Positions 1 to 9,276 of a DNA stretch of 64,000 nucleotides are shown in pieces. The notes under the pieces were generated by a model that made no database searches, had not been told where the DNA came from, and was given only the letters and a program-made list of their open reading frames with translations. The position numbers and the translations under genes are program-made. This stretch comes from Labrys sp. WJW (GTDB lineage Bacteria > Pseudomonadota > Alphaproteobacteria > Rhizobiales > Labraceae): NCBI RefSeq assembly GCF_001676615.1, contig NZ_LYXZ01000001.1, forward strand, positions 62,001-126,000, read 5' to 3'. How positions within the stretch are numbered: the first letter of the stretch is position 1; each line of letters opens with the position of its first letter.

Positions 1-186
1 TTGAATCGCGCTTCGAACGGCGAGATCACAAGACCGCGAAGGGCATCGCTCGGATCGCCGTCACCGGCATGCTAGTGAATCTTAGAATGAAAGTCCATTT
101 GGAATGCGTGCTATTAATAAGTTCCAATTGTTGCATTGGCGAAGGCCATGTCATACTCTTGTCATCAATAGATTTGGGTCGTCGCA
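1..186. other. Leader region of the RpiR-type gene, no gene seen
   Basis: I see no convincing coding sequence here. The stretch from about 70 to 180 is visibly AT-richer than its surroundings, as expected of a promoter region. It carries the motif ATGAAAGTCCATTTGGA at 87-103, which recurs with one mismatch on the minus strand at 10120-10136, and a second similar half-site (TCCAATTG) at 123-130. The left edge may belong to an upstream gene that the window cuts off. Confidence 0.5.
87..103 (+). promoter_or_regulatory. Candidate operator shared with the T3S/L,D-transpeptidase intergenic region
   Basis: The 17-base sequence ATGAAAGTCCATTTGGA lies 84 bases before the RpiR-type gene. The minus strand at 10120-10136 reads ATGAAAGTCCAATTGGA, identical at 16 of 17 positions and containing the perfect palindrome TCCAATTGGA. 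A shared palindromic core in two intergenic promoter regions suggests one regulator acting on both. That the RpiR protein is this regulator is inference only. Confidence 0.4.
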
Positions 187-1071
187 ATGAGAGAAGGTCC
201 GTTGACGCAGCTCCTGGTCGAGCGGTTCGAGACCATGCCGTCGCAACTGAAGCTGGCGGCCCGGTTCGTTCTGGACCACCCCCAGGAAGTGGCGCTGATA
301 TCGATGCGCGAGCAGGCGCAGCGGGCTGGCGTCTCGCATTCCACCATGATGCGTCTGGCCCGCTGGCTGGGCCTGGAAGCCTATGAAGACATGCGCGCTC
401 TCTACGCGCAGGCACTACGTGAGCCAGGCGCCAAATCGGCCGCCAAACCGGCGGAAGCGGTGGAGACACCGAACGTGGCGGAGGACGGCCAAGGCTATTC
501 GACAGTCAGCGCGACTACCGACATGCTCGCCGCCCAGGTCGCCCGCCTGGGCGAATATACGAGTGCCATGCAGCATGTCGCCGTCGCCGACATCCTGATC
601 GGCGCGCGGCGTGTCTATTGCCTGGGGCTGCGCTCGGAACAGGTCGTCGCGACTCACTTTTCCCGCCTGCTTTCGCTGTTCGACGATCGCGGCACACTGC
701 TCGACGCTGCCGCCAAGGGCGAGGTCGACGCCCTTCGCCATGCCGGTCCCGGGGACGTCATGCTGGTGGTCGGCATGGCGCCCTATGCCCGCGCCACCGT
801 CGAGGTGGCACGCCGTGCGGCCAAGCGCGGCGTGACCATCGTGGCAATCACCGACAGCCGCGTGTCGCCGCTGGCTCGCCTGGCCCGTGCCAGCGTCATC
901 GTCACGGTCGAATCCCATTCCTTCTTCAGGAGCGTTACGCCGGCCCTCGCGGCGGCGGAGATCCTGATCGCCCTCATCGCTCAACGGTCCGGCGTCGACG
1001 TCAAGGAAGCGATGCGTGCCGTGGAACAGCACCTCACCGAATACGATGTCTACTGGACGCCTTCACGATGA
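187..1071 (+). CDS. MurR/RpiR-family transcriptional regulator (HTH plus SIS domain)
   Basis: A 294-residue protein with the standard RpiR layout. Residues about 1-80 form the RpiR-type helix-turn-helix, with SQLKLAARFVLDHP and then the recognition segment AGVSHSTMMRLARWLG. Residues about 125-265 form a SIS (sugar isomerase) domain that in this family binds a phosphosugar effector; VYCLGLRSEQ and DVMLVVGMAPYARATVEVA mark its nucleotide-like fold. Length is normal. It is transcribed toward the giant gene that starts 83 bases after its stop, so it may control that gene and possibly the T3S operon. The ligand cannot be read from sequence. The family call is firm; the targets are inferred. Confidence 0.88.
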   Translation: MREGPLTQLLVERFETMPSQLKLAARFVLDHPQEVALISMREQAQRAGVSHSTMMRLARWLGLEAYEDMRALYAQALREPGAKSAAKPAEAVETPNVAEDGQGYSTVSATTDMLAAQVARLGEYTSAMQHVAVADILIGARRVYCLGLRSEQVVATHFSRLLSLFDDRGTLLDAAAKGEVDALRHAGPGDVMLVVGMAPYARATVEVARRAAKRGVTIVAITDSRVSPLARLARASVIVTVESHSFFRSVTPALAAAEILIALIAQRSGVDVKEAMRAVEQHLTEYDVYWTPSR

Positions 1072-1154
1072 GGCGGCCACCGTCACTTTGAGATCCGGCT
1101 CAAGCGTTCCGGTGGAGGTGCGCAGGAGATCGGGCTGCTTTGGAGATACAACGC

Positions 1155-4100
1155 ATGGTCGTTCGTCCCATCTTTTTGCCGCCGCCACCACCGAAGATCA
1201 CCCCCAAGAATAACATCGACCGCATCGCAGAACTTCGGGCTCAGGCGCAAAAGCTTCGCGAGCAGATCCGGCTCGCGCAGAAGATGGGCGAGGCCGAAGA
1301 GGCCACCAAGCTGCAGAAGGAACTCAAGCAGACCAATACGGAACTGACGAAACTCGAGCCGCCGCCGGCGGCACCGAGCCCGGTCGTTGCGCCGCTGGCC
1401 CTGGCGAGCAACACACCCCTGTTCAAGACGTCCGGCACGCCGACGGTGACCCCGGCTTTGTTCCTCACGCCGCAGAGCGGCACGCCGGCGGTCGTACAGG
1501 TCGACAATCCGGCTCCCGTCGATACGCCGAAACCGGGAGCGGATGCCGGTGCGATCGTCAAGGACGTGCAGGCAGGCAAGAGCGTCGACCAGATCGCCAC
1601 CGAACGCGGATTGACGCGCGACCAGGTGCTCAATGAGCTCAAGGCCGGCGGCCTCGGCATCAAGACGACCGACCCGAAGAGCGACAATGGCGACGTCCGC
1701 ACCACTGAGATCAGCGATCCCAAGACCGGCCAGACCGTCACTGAATATTACGATTTCCAGCACGGCACCTACTACACGCAGGTGAAGGACGCCAAGGGCA
1801 AGGAAACCGACACACCGGTGCGCGACGAATCCGGCCAGAAGATCACCACGAACTATGACCCGAAGACGGGGACGACGACGACCCGCCGCGAGGACGATCT
1901 GGGAACCGGAACCATCACCCAGACGACGCAACTTTCCACCGGCGTGACGACGGTGAAGACGACCGGAGCGGACGGCAAGTCCACCACGGTGGTAACCGAC
2001 GCCAAGGGGCAGAAGACGACGCTCGCCGCCAACCAGGATCCGACCCGCAAGGGGGCCGAGGGTATCGAGAAGGATGTCGCCGCCGGCAAGAGCATCGACC
2101 AGATCGCTGCCGAACGCGGGTTGACCAAGGAGCAGGTGACCGCGCAGCTCGCGGCTGCCGGCCTCGAGGTCAAGACGAACCAACCCACCAGCGACAATGG
2201 CGACGTGCAATCGACCGAGATCGTCGACCAGAAGACCGGCAAAACCGTCACCGGCTATTACCAGGACTATCAGCACGATTCCCGCACCGTGCGCACGACC
2301 GACGACAAGGGCAATGCGGTCACCACCAGCACGGAAGCCAATGGGACCGAGACCAAGAGTGTGGTCGAAGGCAATGGCCGCACCACGCGCACCGTGAAGC
2401 AGGGCAAGGACACCACCGTCTCCGTGACCTTCAACGGCTACACGCTGACCACCAAGCCGGATGGCAGCATGACGCTGCACGATGATGCCAGCGGACGCGA
2501 CGTCAAGGTCAAGCCCGACAGCGCCGAAGCGGTACTCGCCCAGACCCTCGTTTCCATCGATCCCAAGAGCGCCGATCCGAAGGAAGCCAAGAAGGCTGAG
2601 ATCGTCAAGACCACACTCGACGGCATCTTCGCCGGCGAGGAACTGCCCGACCTGCAGCAGGCCGTCACAGACCTGCACCAAAAAACCCAGGACGCCATCG
2701 GAAAATATGGCGAGGGCCAGCCCGGCACCAATCCGACGGCGGAAAACCCCTATGGCACCCCGCCCCCCGGCAAGGCGCCGTCCGGTGGCGCTTGGGTGCC
2801 GATGAACGGCAAATGGGTCGACCCGGTGGTGGCCAAGGCGATGGCCGCCGAAAACGTCGCCATCGGGCAGCGGGCCGAGGCCAGTGCCAAGGTCAACCAG
2901 TCGCAGGCGCAATTGAACGTCTATGCACTCGATCCCGCCTATAAGGGCGCGATGGCCGACGCCAAGGCCCTGCTCGACGACAAGCTGGCTCCCTTCGGCC
3001 TGCAATGGAACGCGCCGACGCCGGAGGGTTCGCTCGCCGATGCCAAGAAGGCCCTCACCGACGCCAACACCCAGCTCACCAATGCGACCACGGCGCGCGA
3101 GGCCTACGAGAAGGCCCAGAGCCTTCTCGACCAGGCGATCACCAAGCAGGCGACATTGCCGCCTCCGCCGCCCCTGCCCGGGCAGGCGACGGTAAGAGCC
3201 ACGGCCGCCAACGATCATACCAATTACGAATTGAAGGACGCCCAGTCCAAGGCGGCCCATGACGACGTGACCGCGCTGTTCTACCAGGCCGGGCTCTCTT
3301 CCAGCCAGGGCGACAAGGCGCTGGCGGACTATCTGGTCGGCGTCCGGCAGCAGGAGGTCAACGCCACCAAGCCGGGTACGCCCGAGCGCACGGCGGCTGA
3401 GAAAAATCTCAGCGATGCCAAGACATTGAGCGAGAATGCCGGCAAGCAGGTCGATGCGGCGACCGCCTATTCCAACTTCTATTCGGCCACGAGCACGCTT
3501 TCTGGCCAAGAGGTTCAGGCCACCGATCTCAGGCAGAAGATTCTGGCACAGTACCAAGCCGCCCATCCGGACATGTTCGATTGGAACGAAGAATATTCCA
3601 CTGCTGGCGGCGACTATCTGGGCAAGATCAAGGAACAGAACGTCATAGAGGATCCCAAGGATCATCAGCTCTATCTGGAGACCAAATACGAGCACGATAC
3701 CAAGCGGGTTCAACTGACCTTCGCGGCCAGCGACAAGAACATCCGCGAGGACCTGCGCAACGGCGAGCTCAACAAGCAGTGGCAGGCGCTTCTCAACAAC
3801 CCCGCCAACGCCAATATGTGCTACGCCGACGGCCGGGGCGGCCTGGCGGCGGCCAAGGCGGCGCAGGTCTCCGCCGGCCAGCAGATCCAGGCGATGATGA
3901 AGGACCAGCTCGGCCTGGTGCGGGACGGTCTAGACAAGCAGATCACAGGGCTCAAGACCGATCTCGACGGCGCCCTCAAGCAGCATGGCCCGGGCAGTGT
4001 CGAGGCGCCGGCAGGCCTGCTGCCCCCGGGTACCCAGCCCGTGGAAGTCACGGTCGATGGCCAGAAGGTTGGGGTAGCACCCGACATGGCCGGCGACGTG

Positions 4101-7100
4101 CAGCGCGGCGGTATCGATGCCATCGTCAAGGCCGGCAAGCCTGTTCGCATGGAGATCAACGGCCAGTGGCTGTGGGTGCATCCCGACGTCGCGGCGGCGC
4201 AGATCCGGCTCGACGCGGCGCAGGATCAGCGCGCCAGCGTCGAGAATGCCCGCCAATCGGCCGAGCGTTCCGAACAATGGTATTCCTTCCTGCTGACCCA
4301 GCCGCTCAAGCTGTTGGACGATGCGGGATCGGCGCCCTACTACGCCCATCTCCAGAGTGTCTATCTCGACGACCATCGCGACCAGGCGATGTCGGTCTAC
4401 CAGGCTACGTTCCAGAACCTCTACAATTCCGGCTACAATGACCAGTTCAAGCCGCTCGAGGGTCGCCAGGCCCAGGAAGGGCTGGTTGCACGCACGCTCG
4501 GCTTGGATACCTCCAGCGAAGACGGCCGCACGACCCTCGACAAGGTGGTCGACGAGATCCGCGACATCGGCGGCAACACCACCTCCGTCAAGGTCGTGCC
4601 CCTGTTCTATGTCGACGACAAGGTCGGTGCGCAACAGGTCTCGCTTTTCGCCGTCCAGGACGGCGAAAAGACCTGGTATGTCGACGCAACCGGCCAAAAA
4701 TTCGAGTCCATCAAGGATTTCCAGGACAACAACCGCCAGTTCCAGGAAAGCGGCAAGCTGATCGTGCCGACCGGTCTCAACATGAAGCCCGGGGCCGACG
4801 GCAAGATCGACCTGGAGGTCGTGCAGGCCCGCAATGTCTCGACCTTCGACAAGATCGTCGATCCGATCGTGGGCATCGGCACCGCCCTCGCCACGGCCGT
4901 CGCCGTCATACCCAATCCCTTCTCGCCGCTCGCCGCCGGCGTAGCCTATGCCGGGGGCGCCTATCTCGGCACCCGCGCCGTCATCAAGGAAGTGGACTAT
5001 CTCCACCATGGCGGCGAACTGGGCGACATGGAATCGATGATGAACATCGGCACGGTGGCCACCACCGTCCTGCCGATGGGATCGAGCGTGCTGCGCACCA
5101 TCGGCATGGCGAAAACCACGGAATTGTCGGTGACGCAGGCGTTCCGGGCCAGCATCGGCATGACGGGGCAAGGCACCTCCGTCGCCACGACGGCAGACGC
5201 CTATATGAGAAGTTCGGGCGGGCTCAACCGCACCGCGCGGGGCCTCGACTGGGCAGCCATCGGCACGGGCGTGCCGCTGACGGCAGTATCGGCCCATGAC
5301 CTGGCCGCCTATGGCGACCAGATGAGCGGCCTGGAATTCGCCAGCGCGCTGACCAGCCTCGGGGTCGGCGTGGCCGGCACGGGCCTGGGTGTCAAGGGAC
5401 TGCGAGCCACCCGGCCACTCGCGGCCGACGAGTCGGCCGGGGGATCCCACCCGACGACCTTGCCTGCATCGGTCAATACACGCTCGTTCGGCTCGGAAAA
5501 CGGCCGCACGCTGAACTATCTTCCCGACGGCACGGTGAAGATCGGCGGGCAGCCTGTCGCTGCCAAGGACCTTTCGATCGGGCTGTCCAACAAGGGCGCG
5601 ATCGACAAGGACACCTTCCTCGTGATCGCCGACGAGACCAACCTGCCCGGCGCGACCCAATTGATCGCAGACCTGCGCAATACCGGCTATCGCGACGGCC
5701 AGAGCATCACGATCCTCGCCTGCCGCGCCGGTTCCCTCGACCATCAAACCGGCAGTCCCCTCACGCGGTCCCTCGCCGGCGAGGTGGCAGACAGGCTCGG
5801 CGTGCGGACGCGCGCCTATGACGGACCTGTCGAGCTTGCCGACGCCATCAAGCCTGCCGAGGGAGGCAAGGAGGTGGTGGAACTGCCCGGCCTGCCCCTG
5901 ACCGATATTTCCGGGGGAGCAACGCTCCAGCAGCCCAACCATGCCGCTCAAGAGGGCTTCTGGTTCAAAGGTGGCAAGAATACTGCGCCTCCTGCCTCCC
6001 CGAGCAACGTGCATGTTGCCGGCGATGGCCCCATCGACCCGATCACTCTGGGCAAGAAGACCGGCCCCAATCCTTCGGGGCAATCGCCGAAAAGCACGCC
6101 TCCCACGCGCAAGCAATTGCAGACCACCGATCCCAAACAGTTGGACTTCACCCAGCTCAACGCCAAAAACGTGCCCTGGCTGAAGCCAGACCAAGTCGCT
6201 GCGTTCACGCCCAAGCAATGGGAAGCCTTCAAACAAGCCGGACTGCAGGGTTCGCTCACGCGCAGCCAATTGCAGGCGATTCCGGAAAACAGGATCAGGA
6301 ATATCGACGCCGGATCCCTGACGAAATCCCAGGTTCGCTCGCTGACCAAGGCTCAGGTTGCGGCCCTCAATGGCAAGCAATTGCAGGGGCTCCATCAGGC
6401 GGGCCTGCAGGAGCATCTGACTCAGGGCCAGATCGGGGTGATACCCGACAATCGCGTCCAGTATCTCGATAGCGCCAGTTTGACGAAAAGACAGATCGAG
6501 GGCCTCTCTCAGGCCCAGATCGCGGCAATGACCAACAGCCAATGGAAAGCCTTCAATCAGGCCGGGCTGCTGCCTCATCTGTCGCGGTCTCAAACGCGCT
6601 CGATTCCGGAGAACCGCATTGCAGACCTGAATATCGGCTCCATGCTGCCCAAGCAGGTCTCCTGGCTGACCTTGAAGCAATGGGAAGCCTTCAAGCGATC
6701 CGGCCTGCAGGGGCAGCTGACGCAGGCCCAGATCGGTGCGATCCCGAGCAATCGCGTCAAATATCTCGACATCGCCAGTCTGGACGCCAACCAGGCCGGA
6801 TGGCTGAAACCCGATCAGCTTTCGGCACTCACCAAGTCGCAGATCAGAGCCTTTTCCGGCGAACAGCTGCGCGCTCTGCCCAATGCATCCGTCGCAGATA
6901 TGGCAGCCACTCTGACACGCGAACAGATTCCTGAATTGACGCTGGCGCAGATGGAGGCGGTTGGCGACACCCAGAAGAAAGCGATGAGCGAGGAAGGGCG
7001 CAAGCTCCTGGACGAACTCATCGAGGTCCGCAACCTGTCTCCGGATGACATCGCCCGCCTCTCGCCGAGCGGAATCATCAATCTCACGCCGGATCAATTG

Positions 7101-8750
7101 AGGGATCTGACGCCGGATCAGTTGCGCGCCATTGCGCCCAAACGCATCAAATATCTCGATCTGGCCGAGCTCAGCCCCTCGCAACTGGCTGAGTTGACGC
7201 CAGAGCAGGTGAAAAAACTCAGGCCGAGCCAATTGGCAGGCCTGAAGGACGATCAATTGCAGGCCCTCACGCCAGCCCAGGTCGATGTGCTCAAGCCTTT
7301 CCAGACCGCCCTGCTGAAGGCCAACCAGCGCTCGGCCCTCAACGGCTACACGCCCGCCTCGGCGCCAGTGCGGGCGCTGGCAAAAATGCGCGCGATGGGC
7401 GTCGACGATCTCGTTCTCACCACGACCGCCACGGCCACCTTTGCCGCCGTCTGGCCAGCCCTGCCACCGCATATCCAAGCCTATATGCGAGCCGGCGGTC
7501 TCGCCTGGCGCGGTCTGACCATGAGCGCCACTGCGGCCCTGCCGGGCAAATGGACGGCGCTCCACACGCCGCTGGGCCGCATCATGAAGATCGGCGATGC
7601 CTTGAGCTATCTGCCGACCCAGGCGGCCGGCATCCCCACCTCGGTCACTCTGGGCGGTGCCGGCGGAGCCTTGTTTGAAGGAAGCAACGCCTTCTATTTC
7701 GCCAAGGCCGTGCGCGAAGCCCGCACCGGGCGGCCGACCATGCCGATGGCTGACAAATGGAACCTGCCCTCCTATGCGATCGGGAGCGGCCTCTCGCTCG
7801 GCGATTCCATCCCCAAGGACGGCTCGAACCTCTCGAGCCTGCCTGGCATGCCGGATTTCGTGTCAAAAGGGTTCGACTTCGTTCCGGGCGCCGCCGATAC
7901 GGTCGACAATGCCGCCTTCCTCCTCGGTTCGGCCTATCTGTGGGCACGCGGTGCCCGGACGGGACTGGGACGCGGGAAATGGGAGCCTAGTATGTCAGGC
8001 TTCGATCGTGTCGTCTTCGGTGTCACCTTCGGCGGCGGCATGATCCTGTTCAGCGGCATCGTGGTCGCGAACTGGCTGGATCAGCAGAACAAGACAAATG
8101 CCCCCGGGGTACAGCCCTCCGGCAACACCACCTCCACGCCAACGCCGACAACACCGGTGCCGACAACGCCAACACCGACGCCGTCAAAGACGACGCCAGC
8201 ACCCACGACCTCGCCTACGGCCACGAGTTCCTCAACCCCCTCGCCGACCACGACGAAGACGGGGCCGAACAAGCCTCTTCCGAGAGAACCCGGCACGCCC
8301 GAGGCGACGCCGGCCCAGTTCGTCGTCTCGGCGGATGACGGGCTCAATCTGCGCGGAGAGCCGGCTGGCGATTCCGGTGTGGTGACAGTGATCCGGCCGG
8401 GCTCCCTGGTCAAGGAAACGGGTGTTTCCAAAACCGACGAATCCGGCAAGACCTGGGTTCCCGTCAGTGCCCACGGTGCGGATGGCACGGAGCATATGGG
8501 CTGGGTCGAGGCCAGTTTCGTGCAGACCCATCCGGCCGGGGCGCAGGATGGCGAGGGACGCCTCAATCCCGAGCTCGAACGCCAGGGTTACCAGCCGATC
8601 ATCGCCCGCGATGGCGATACGATGGGTGGCATCGCGCGCAACCATTCGGCCGATGTGCGGGAAACGGTATTGCTCAACATGGGCCATATCGCCATTCCGG
8701 ACGTCATCTTTGCCGGGGACCGCATCTACCTGCCCGGCGCGACGGCATGA
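1155..8750 (+). CDS. Giant multidomain protein (2,531 residues) with internal repeats, one C-terminal membrane segment, SH3 and LysM domains
   Basis: No overall function recognised. GGAG at 1142-1145 favours ATG 1155 over the in-frame TTG at 1140. In order: proline-rich start and coiled coil (residues ~10-70); two related modules (~128-215, ~295-385) each with a helix-turn-helix-like AGKSxDQIAxERGLT and SDNGDV; coiled coils (~570-680); a hydrophobic Gly/Ala-rich region (~1230-1415) that resembles DUF4781; a module with ILACRAG (Cys about 1523); 54-residue and then octad LTPxQL repeats (~1654-2062); one membrane segment (~2279-2308) preceded by basic residues; a Pro/Thr linker (~2316-2372); a bacterial SH3 domain (~2386-2462); and a C-terminal LysM. 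Predicted topology puts the SH3-LysM tail in the periplasm on peptidoglycan and most of the chain in the cytoplasm. Its position beside a T3S operon suggests, but does not prove, a link to secretion. Confidence 0.75.
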   Translation: MVVRPIFLPPPPPKITPKNNIDRIAELRAQAQKLREQIRLAQKMGEAEEATKLQKELKQTNTELTKLEPPPAAPSPVVAPLALASNTPLFKTSGTPTVTPALFLTPQSGTPAVVQVDNPAPVDTPKPGADAGAIVKDVQAGKSVDQIATERGLTRDQVLNELKAGGLGIKTTDPKSDNGDVRTTEISDPKTGQTVTEYYDFQHGTYYTQVKDAKGKETDTPVRDESGQKITTNYDPKTGTTTTRREDDLGTGTITQTTQLSTGVTTVKTTGADGKSTTVVTDAKGQKTTLAANQDPTRKGAEGIEKDVAAGKSIDQIAAERGLTKEQVTAQLAAAGLEVKTNQPTSDNGDVQSTEIVDQKTGKTVTGYYQDYQHDSRTVRTTDDKGNAVTTSTEANGTETKSVVEGNGRTTRTVKQGKDTTVSVTFNGYTLTTKPDGSMTLHDDASGRDVKVKPDSAEAVLAQTLVSIDPKSADPKEAKKAEIVKTTLDGIFAGEELPDLQQAVTDLHQKTQDAIGKYGEGQPGTNPTAENPYGTPPPGKAPSGGAWVPMNGKWVDPVVAKAMAAENVAIGQRAEASAKVNQSQAQLNVYALDPAYKGAMADAKALLDDKLAPFGLQWNAPTPEGSLADAKKALTDANTQLTNATTAREAYEKAQSLLDQAITKQATLPPPPPLPGQATVRATAANDHTNYELKDAQSKAAHDDVTALFYQAGLSSSQGDKALADYLVGVRQQEVNATKPGTPERTAAEKNLSDAKTLSENAGKQVDAATAYSNFYSATSTLSGQEVQATDLRQKILAQYQAAHPDMFDWNEEYSTAGGDYLGKIKEQNVIEDPKDHQLYLETKYEHDTKRVQLTFAASDKNIREDLRNGELNKQWQALLNNPANANMCYADGRGGLAAAKAAQVSAGQQIQAMMKDQLGLVRDGLDKQITGLKTDLDGALKQHGPGSVEAPAGLLPPGTQPVEVTVDGQKVGVAPDMAGDVQRGGIDAIVKAGKPVRMEINGQWLWVHPDVAAAQIRLDAAQDQRASVENARQSAERSEQWYSFLLTQPLKLLDDAGSAPYYAHLQSVYLDDHRDQAMSVYQATFQNLYNSGYNDQFKPLEGRQAQEGLVARTLGLDTSSEDGRTTLDKVVDEIRDIGGNTTSVKVVPLFYVDDKVGAQQVSLFAVQDGEKTWYVDATGQKFESIKDFQDNNRQFQESGKLIVPTGLNMKPGADGKIDLEVVQARNVSTFDKIVDPIVGIGTALATAVAVIPNPFSPLAAGVAYAGGAYLGTRAVIKEVDYLHHGGELGDMESMMNIGTVATTVLPMGSSVLRTIGMAKTTELSVTQAFRASIGMTGQGTSVATTADAYMRSSGGLNRTARGLDWAAIGTGVPLTAVSAHDLAAYGDQMSGLEFASALTSLGVGVAGTGLGVKGLRATRPLAADESAGGSHPTTLPASVNTRSFGSENGRTLNYLPDGTVKIGGQPVAAKDLSIGLSNKGAIDKDTFLVIADETNLPGATQLIADLRNTGYRDGQSITILACRAGSLDHQTGSPLTRSLAGEVADRLGVRTRAYDGPVELADAIKPAEGGKEVVELPGLPLTDISGGATLQQPNHAAQEGFWFKGGKNTAPPASPSNVHVAGDGPIDPITLGKKTGPNPSGQSPKSTPPTRKQLQTTDPKQLDFTQLNAKNVPWLKPDQVAAFTPKQWEAFKQAGLQGSLTRSQLQAIPENRIRNIDAGSLTKSQVRSLTKAQVAALNGKQLQGLHQAGLQEHLTQGQIGVIPDNRVQYLDSASLTKRQIEGLSQAQIAAMTNSQWKAFNQAGLLPHLSRSQTRSIPENRIADLNIGSMLPKQVSWLTLKQWEAFKRSGLQGQLTQAQIGAIPSNRVKYLDIASLDANQAGWLKPDQLSALTKSQIRAFSGEQLRALPNASVADMAATLTREQIPELTLAQMEAVGDTQKKAMSEEGRKLLDELIEVRNLSPDDIARLSPSGIINLTPDQLRDLTPDQLRAIAPKRIKYLDLAELSPSQLAELTPEQVKKLRPSQLAGLKDDQLQALTPAQVDVLKPFQTALLKANQRSALNGYTPASAPVRALAKMRAMGVDDLVLTTTATATFAAVWPALPPHIQAYMRAGGLAWRGLTMSATAALPGKWTALHTPLGRIMKIGDALSYLPTQAAGIPTSVTLGGAGGALFEGSNAFYFAKAVREARTGRPTMPMADKWNLPSYAIGSGLSLGDSIPKDGSNLSSLPGMPDFVSKGFDFVPGAADTVDNAAFLLGSAYLWARGARTGLGRGKWEPSMSGFDRVVFGVTFGGGMILFSGIVVANWLDQQNKTNAPGVQPSGNTTSTPTPTTPVPTTPTPTPSKTTPAPTTSPTATSSSTPSPTTTKTGPNKPLPREPGTPEATPAQFVVSADDGLNLRGEPAGDSGVVTVIRPGSLVKETGVSKTDESGKTWVPVSAHGADGTEHMGWVEASFVQTHPAGAQDGEGRLNPELERQGYQPIIARDGDTMGGIARNHSADVRETVLLNMGHIAIPDVIFAGDRIYLPGATA
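6115..7340 (+). repeat. Tandem protein-repeat region inside the giant gene
   Basis: This stretch encodes two nested repeats. The long unit contains IPxNR(I/V) followed by a YLD/NID-type strand, SLTKxQ and QWEAFKQAGLQ. IPENRI, IPDNRV, IPENRI and IPSNRV fall near 6279, 6441, 6603 and 6741, giving periods of 54, 54 and 46 residues. From about 7020 the sequence changes to short units of 8-10 residues of the type LTPDQLRDL, LTPDQLRAI, LTPEQVKKL, LTPAQVDVL. Such L-T-x-x-Q repeats are known in large secreted or surface bacterial proteins; here they are probably a structural spacer or a binding surface. Confidence 0.8.
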
Positions 8751-8870
8751 GATGAGTTCGGAAGCGTTCGTCGCCCGCGGCAGTCCGATCTTGCCTTGAT
8801 TCAAGTCAATGCAGGGCACCGGTGACAGGTCCACTCTGCCCCAGCTTCGAAGCGAGCCATGGGGGCACAG

Positions 8871-9038
8871 ATGGGCCTGATCATTCGATTGTTGCTGTTC
8901 GTGGCGGCGCCCGTCGCCGCCCTTTTCGTGGCCAAGGATTCCCTGAATTTCCAGATCGCCCAGGTGTTTTTCGCGATGATGATCTTCATCGCTATCGGGG
9001 TGATCGCGGCATTCTGGGCTGCCGGCAAAAAGACCTGA
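8871..9038 (+). CDS. Small hydrophobic membrane protein, 55 residues
   Basis: A short gene of 55 codons beginning MGLIIRLLLFVAAP and ending FWAAGKKT. It encodes two hydrophobic helices joined by KDSLNFQ, so probably a two-span inner-membrane protein. GGGGG at 8861-8865 lies 5 bases before the ATG; a start four codons upstream at 8859 is also open. It follows the giant gene by 120 bases on the same strand and could be cotranscribed. I recognise no named family. The clean alternation of hydrophobic spans, the charged tail and the ribosome-binding site support a real gene; the role is unknown. Confidence 0.6.
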   Translation: MGLIIRLLLFVAAPVAALFVAKDSLNFQIAQVFFAMMIFIAIGVIAAFWAAGKKT

Positions 9039-9276
9039 TTCTTCCGGTGCGGCCATCCCCGGGAAGCCCAAAGGCCAGGCGATTCAAAAAATCGTGCAAG
9101 AACAATTGGTTACAGAAGGGCACGGCCAGGTAAGAGTGTTTCTCGCCCGAAGCGGCCGATAGGCTCGTTCTAGACGCCAGCCCCGGTTCGGCAGGCCGGC
9201 GCAGCACCCGGAACGGTTGCGGCATGCGCCTACCGGCAATTTCTACAAGAATTTATCAGTATTTTCGTACCTCCTG

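Noticed and set aside
6115-7340. CRISPR-like periodicity
   Set aside because: The periodicity is of protein repeats with diverged DNA; there are no short identical repeats with unique spacers.
1083-7565. Very long open frames on the minus strand (876 and 1,211 codons) opposite the giant gene
   Set aside because: They lie wholly within the plus-strand gene, have low-complexity Gly/Arg/Leu composition without recognisable domains, and arise from GC-rich codon bias and the repeats.
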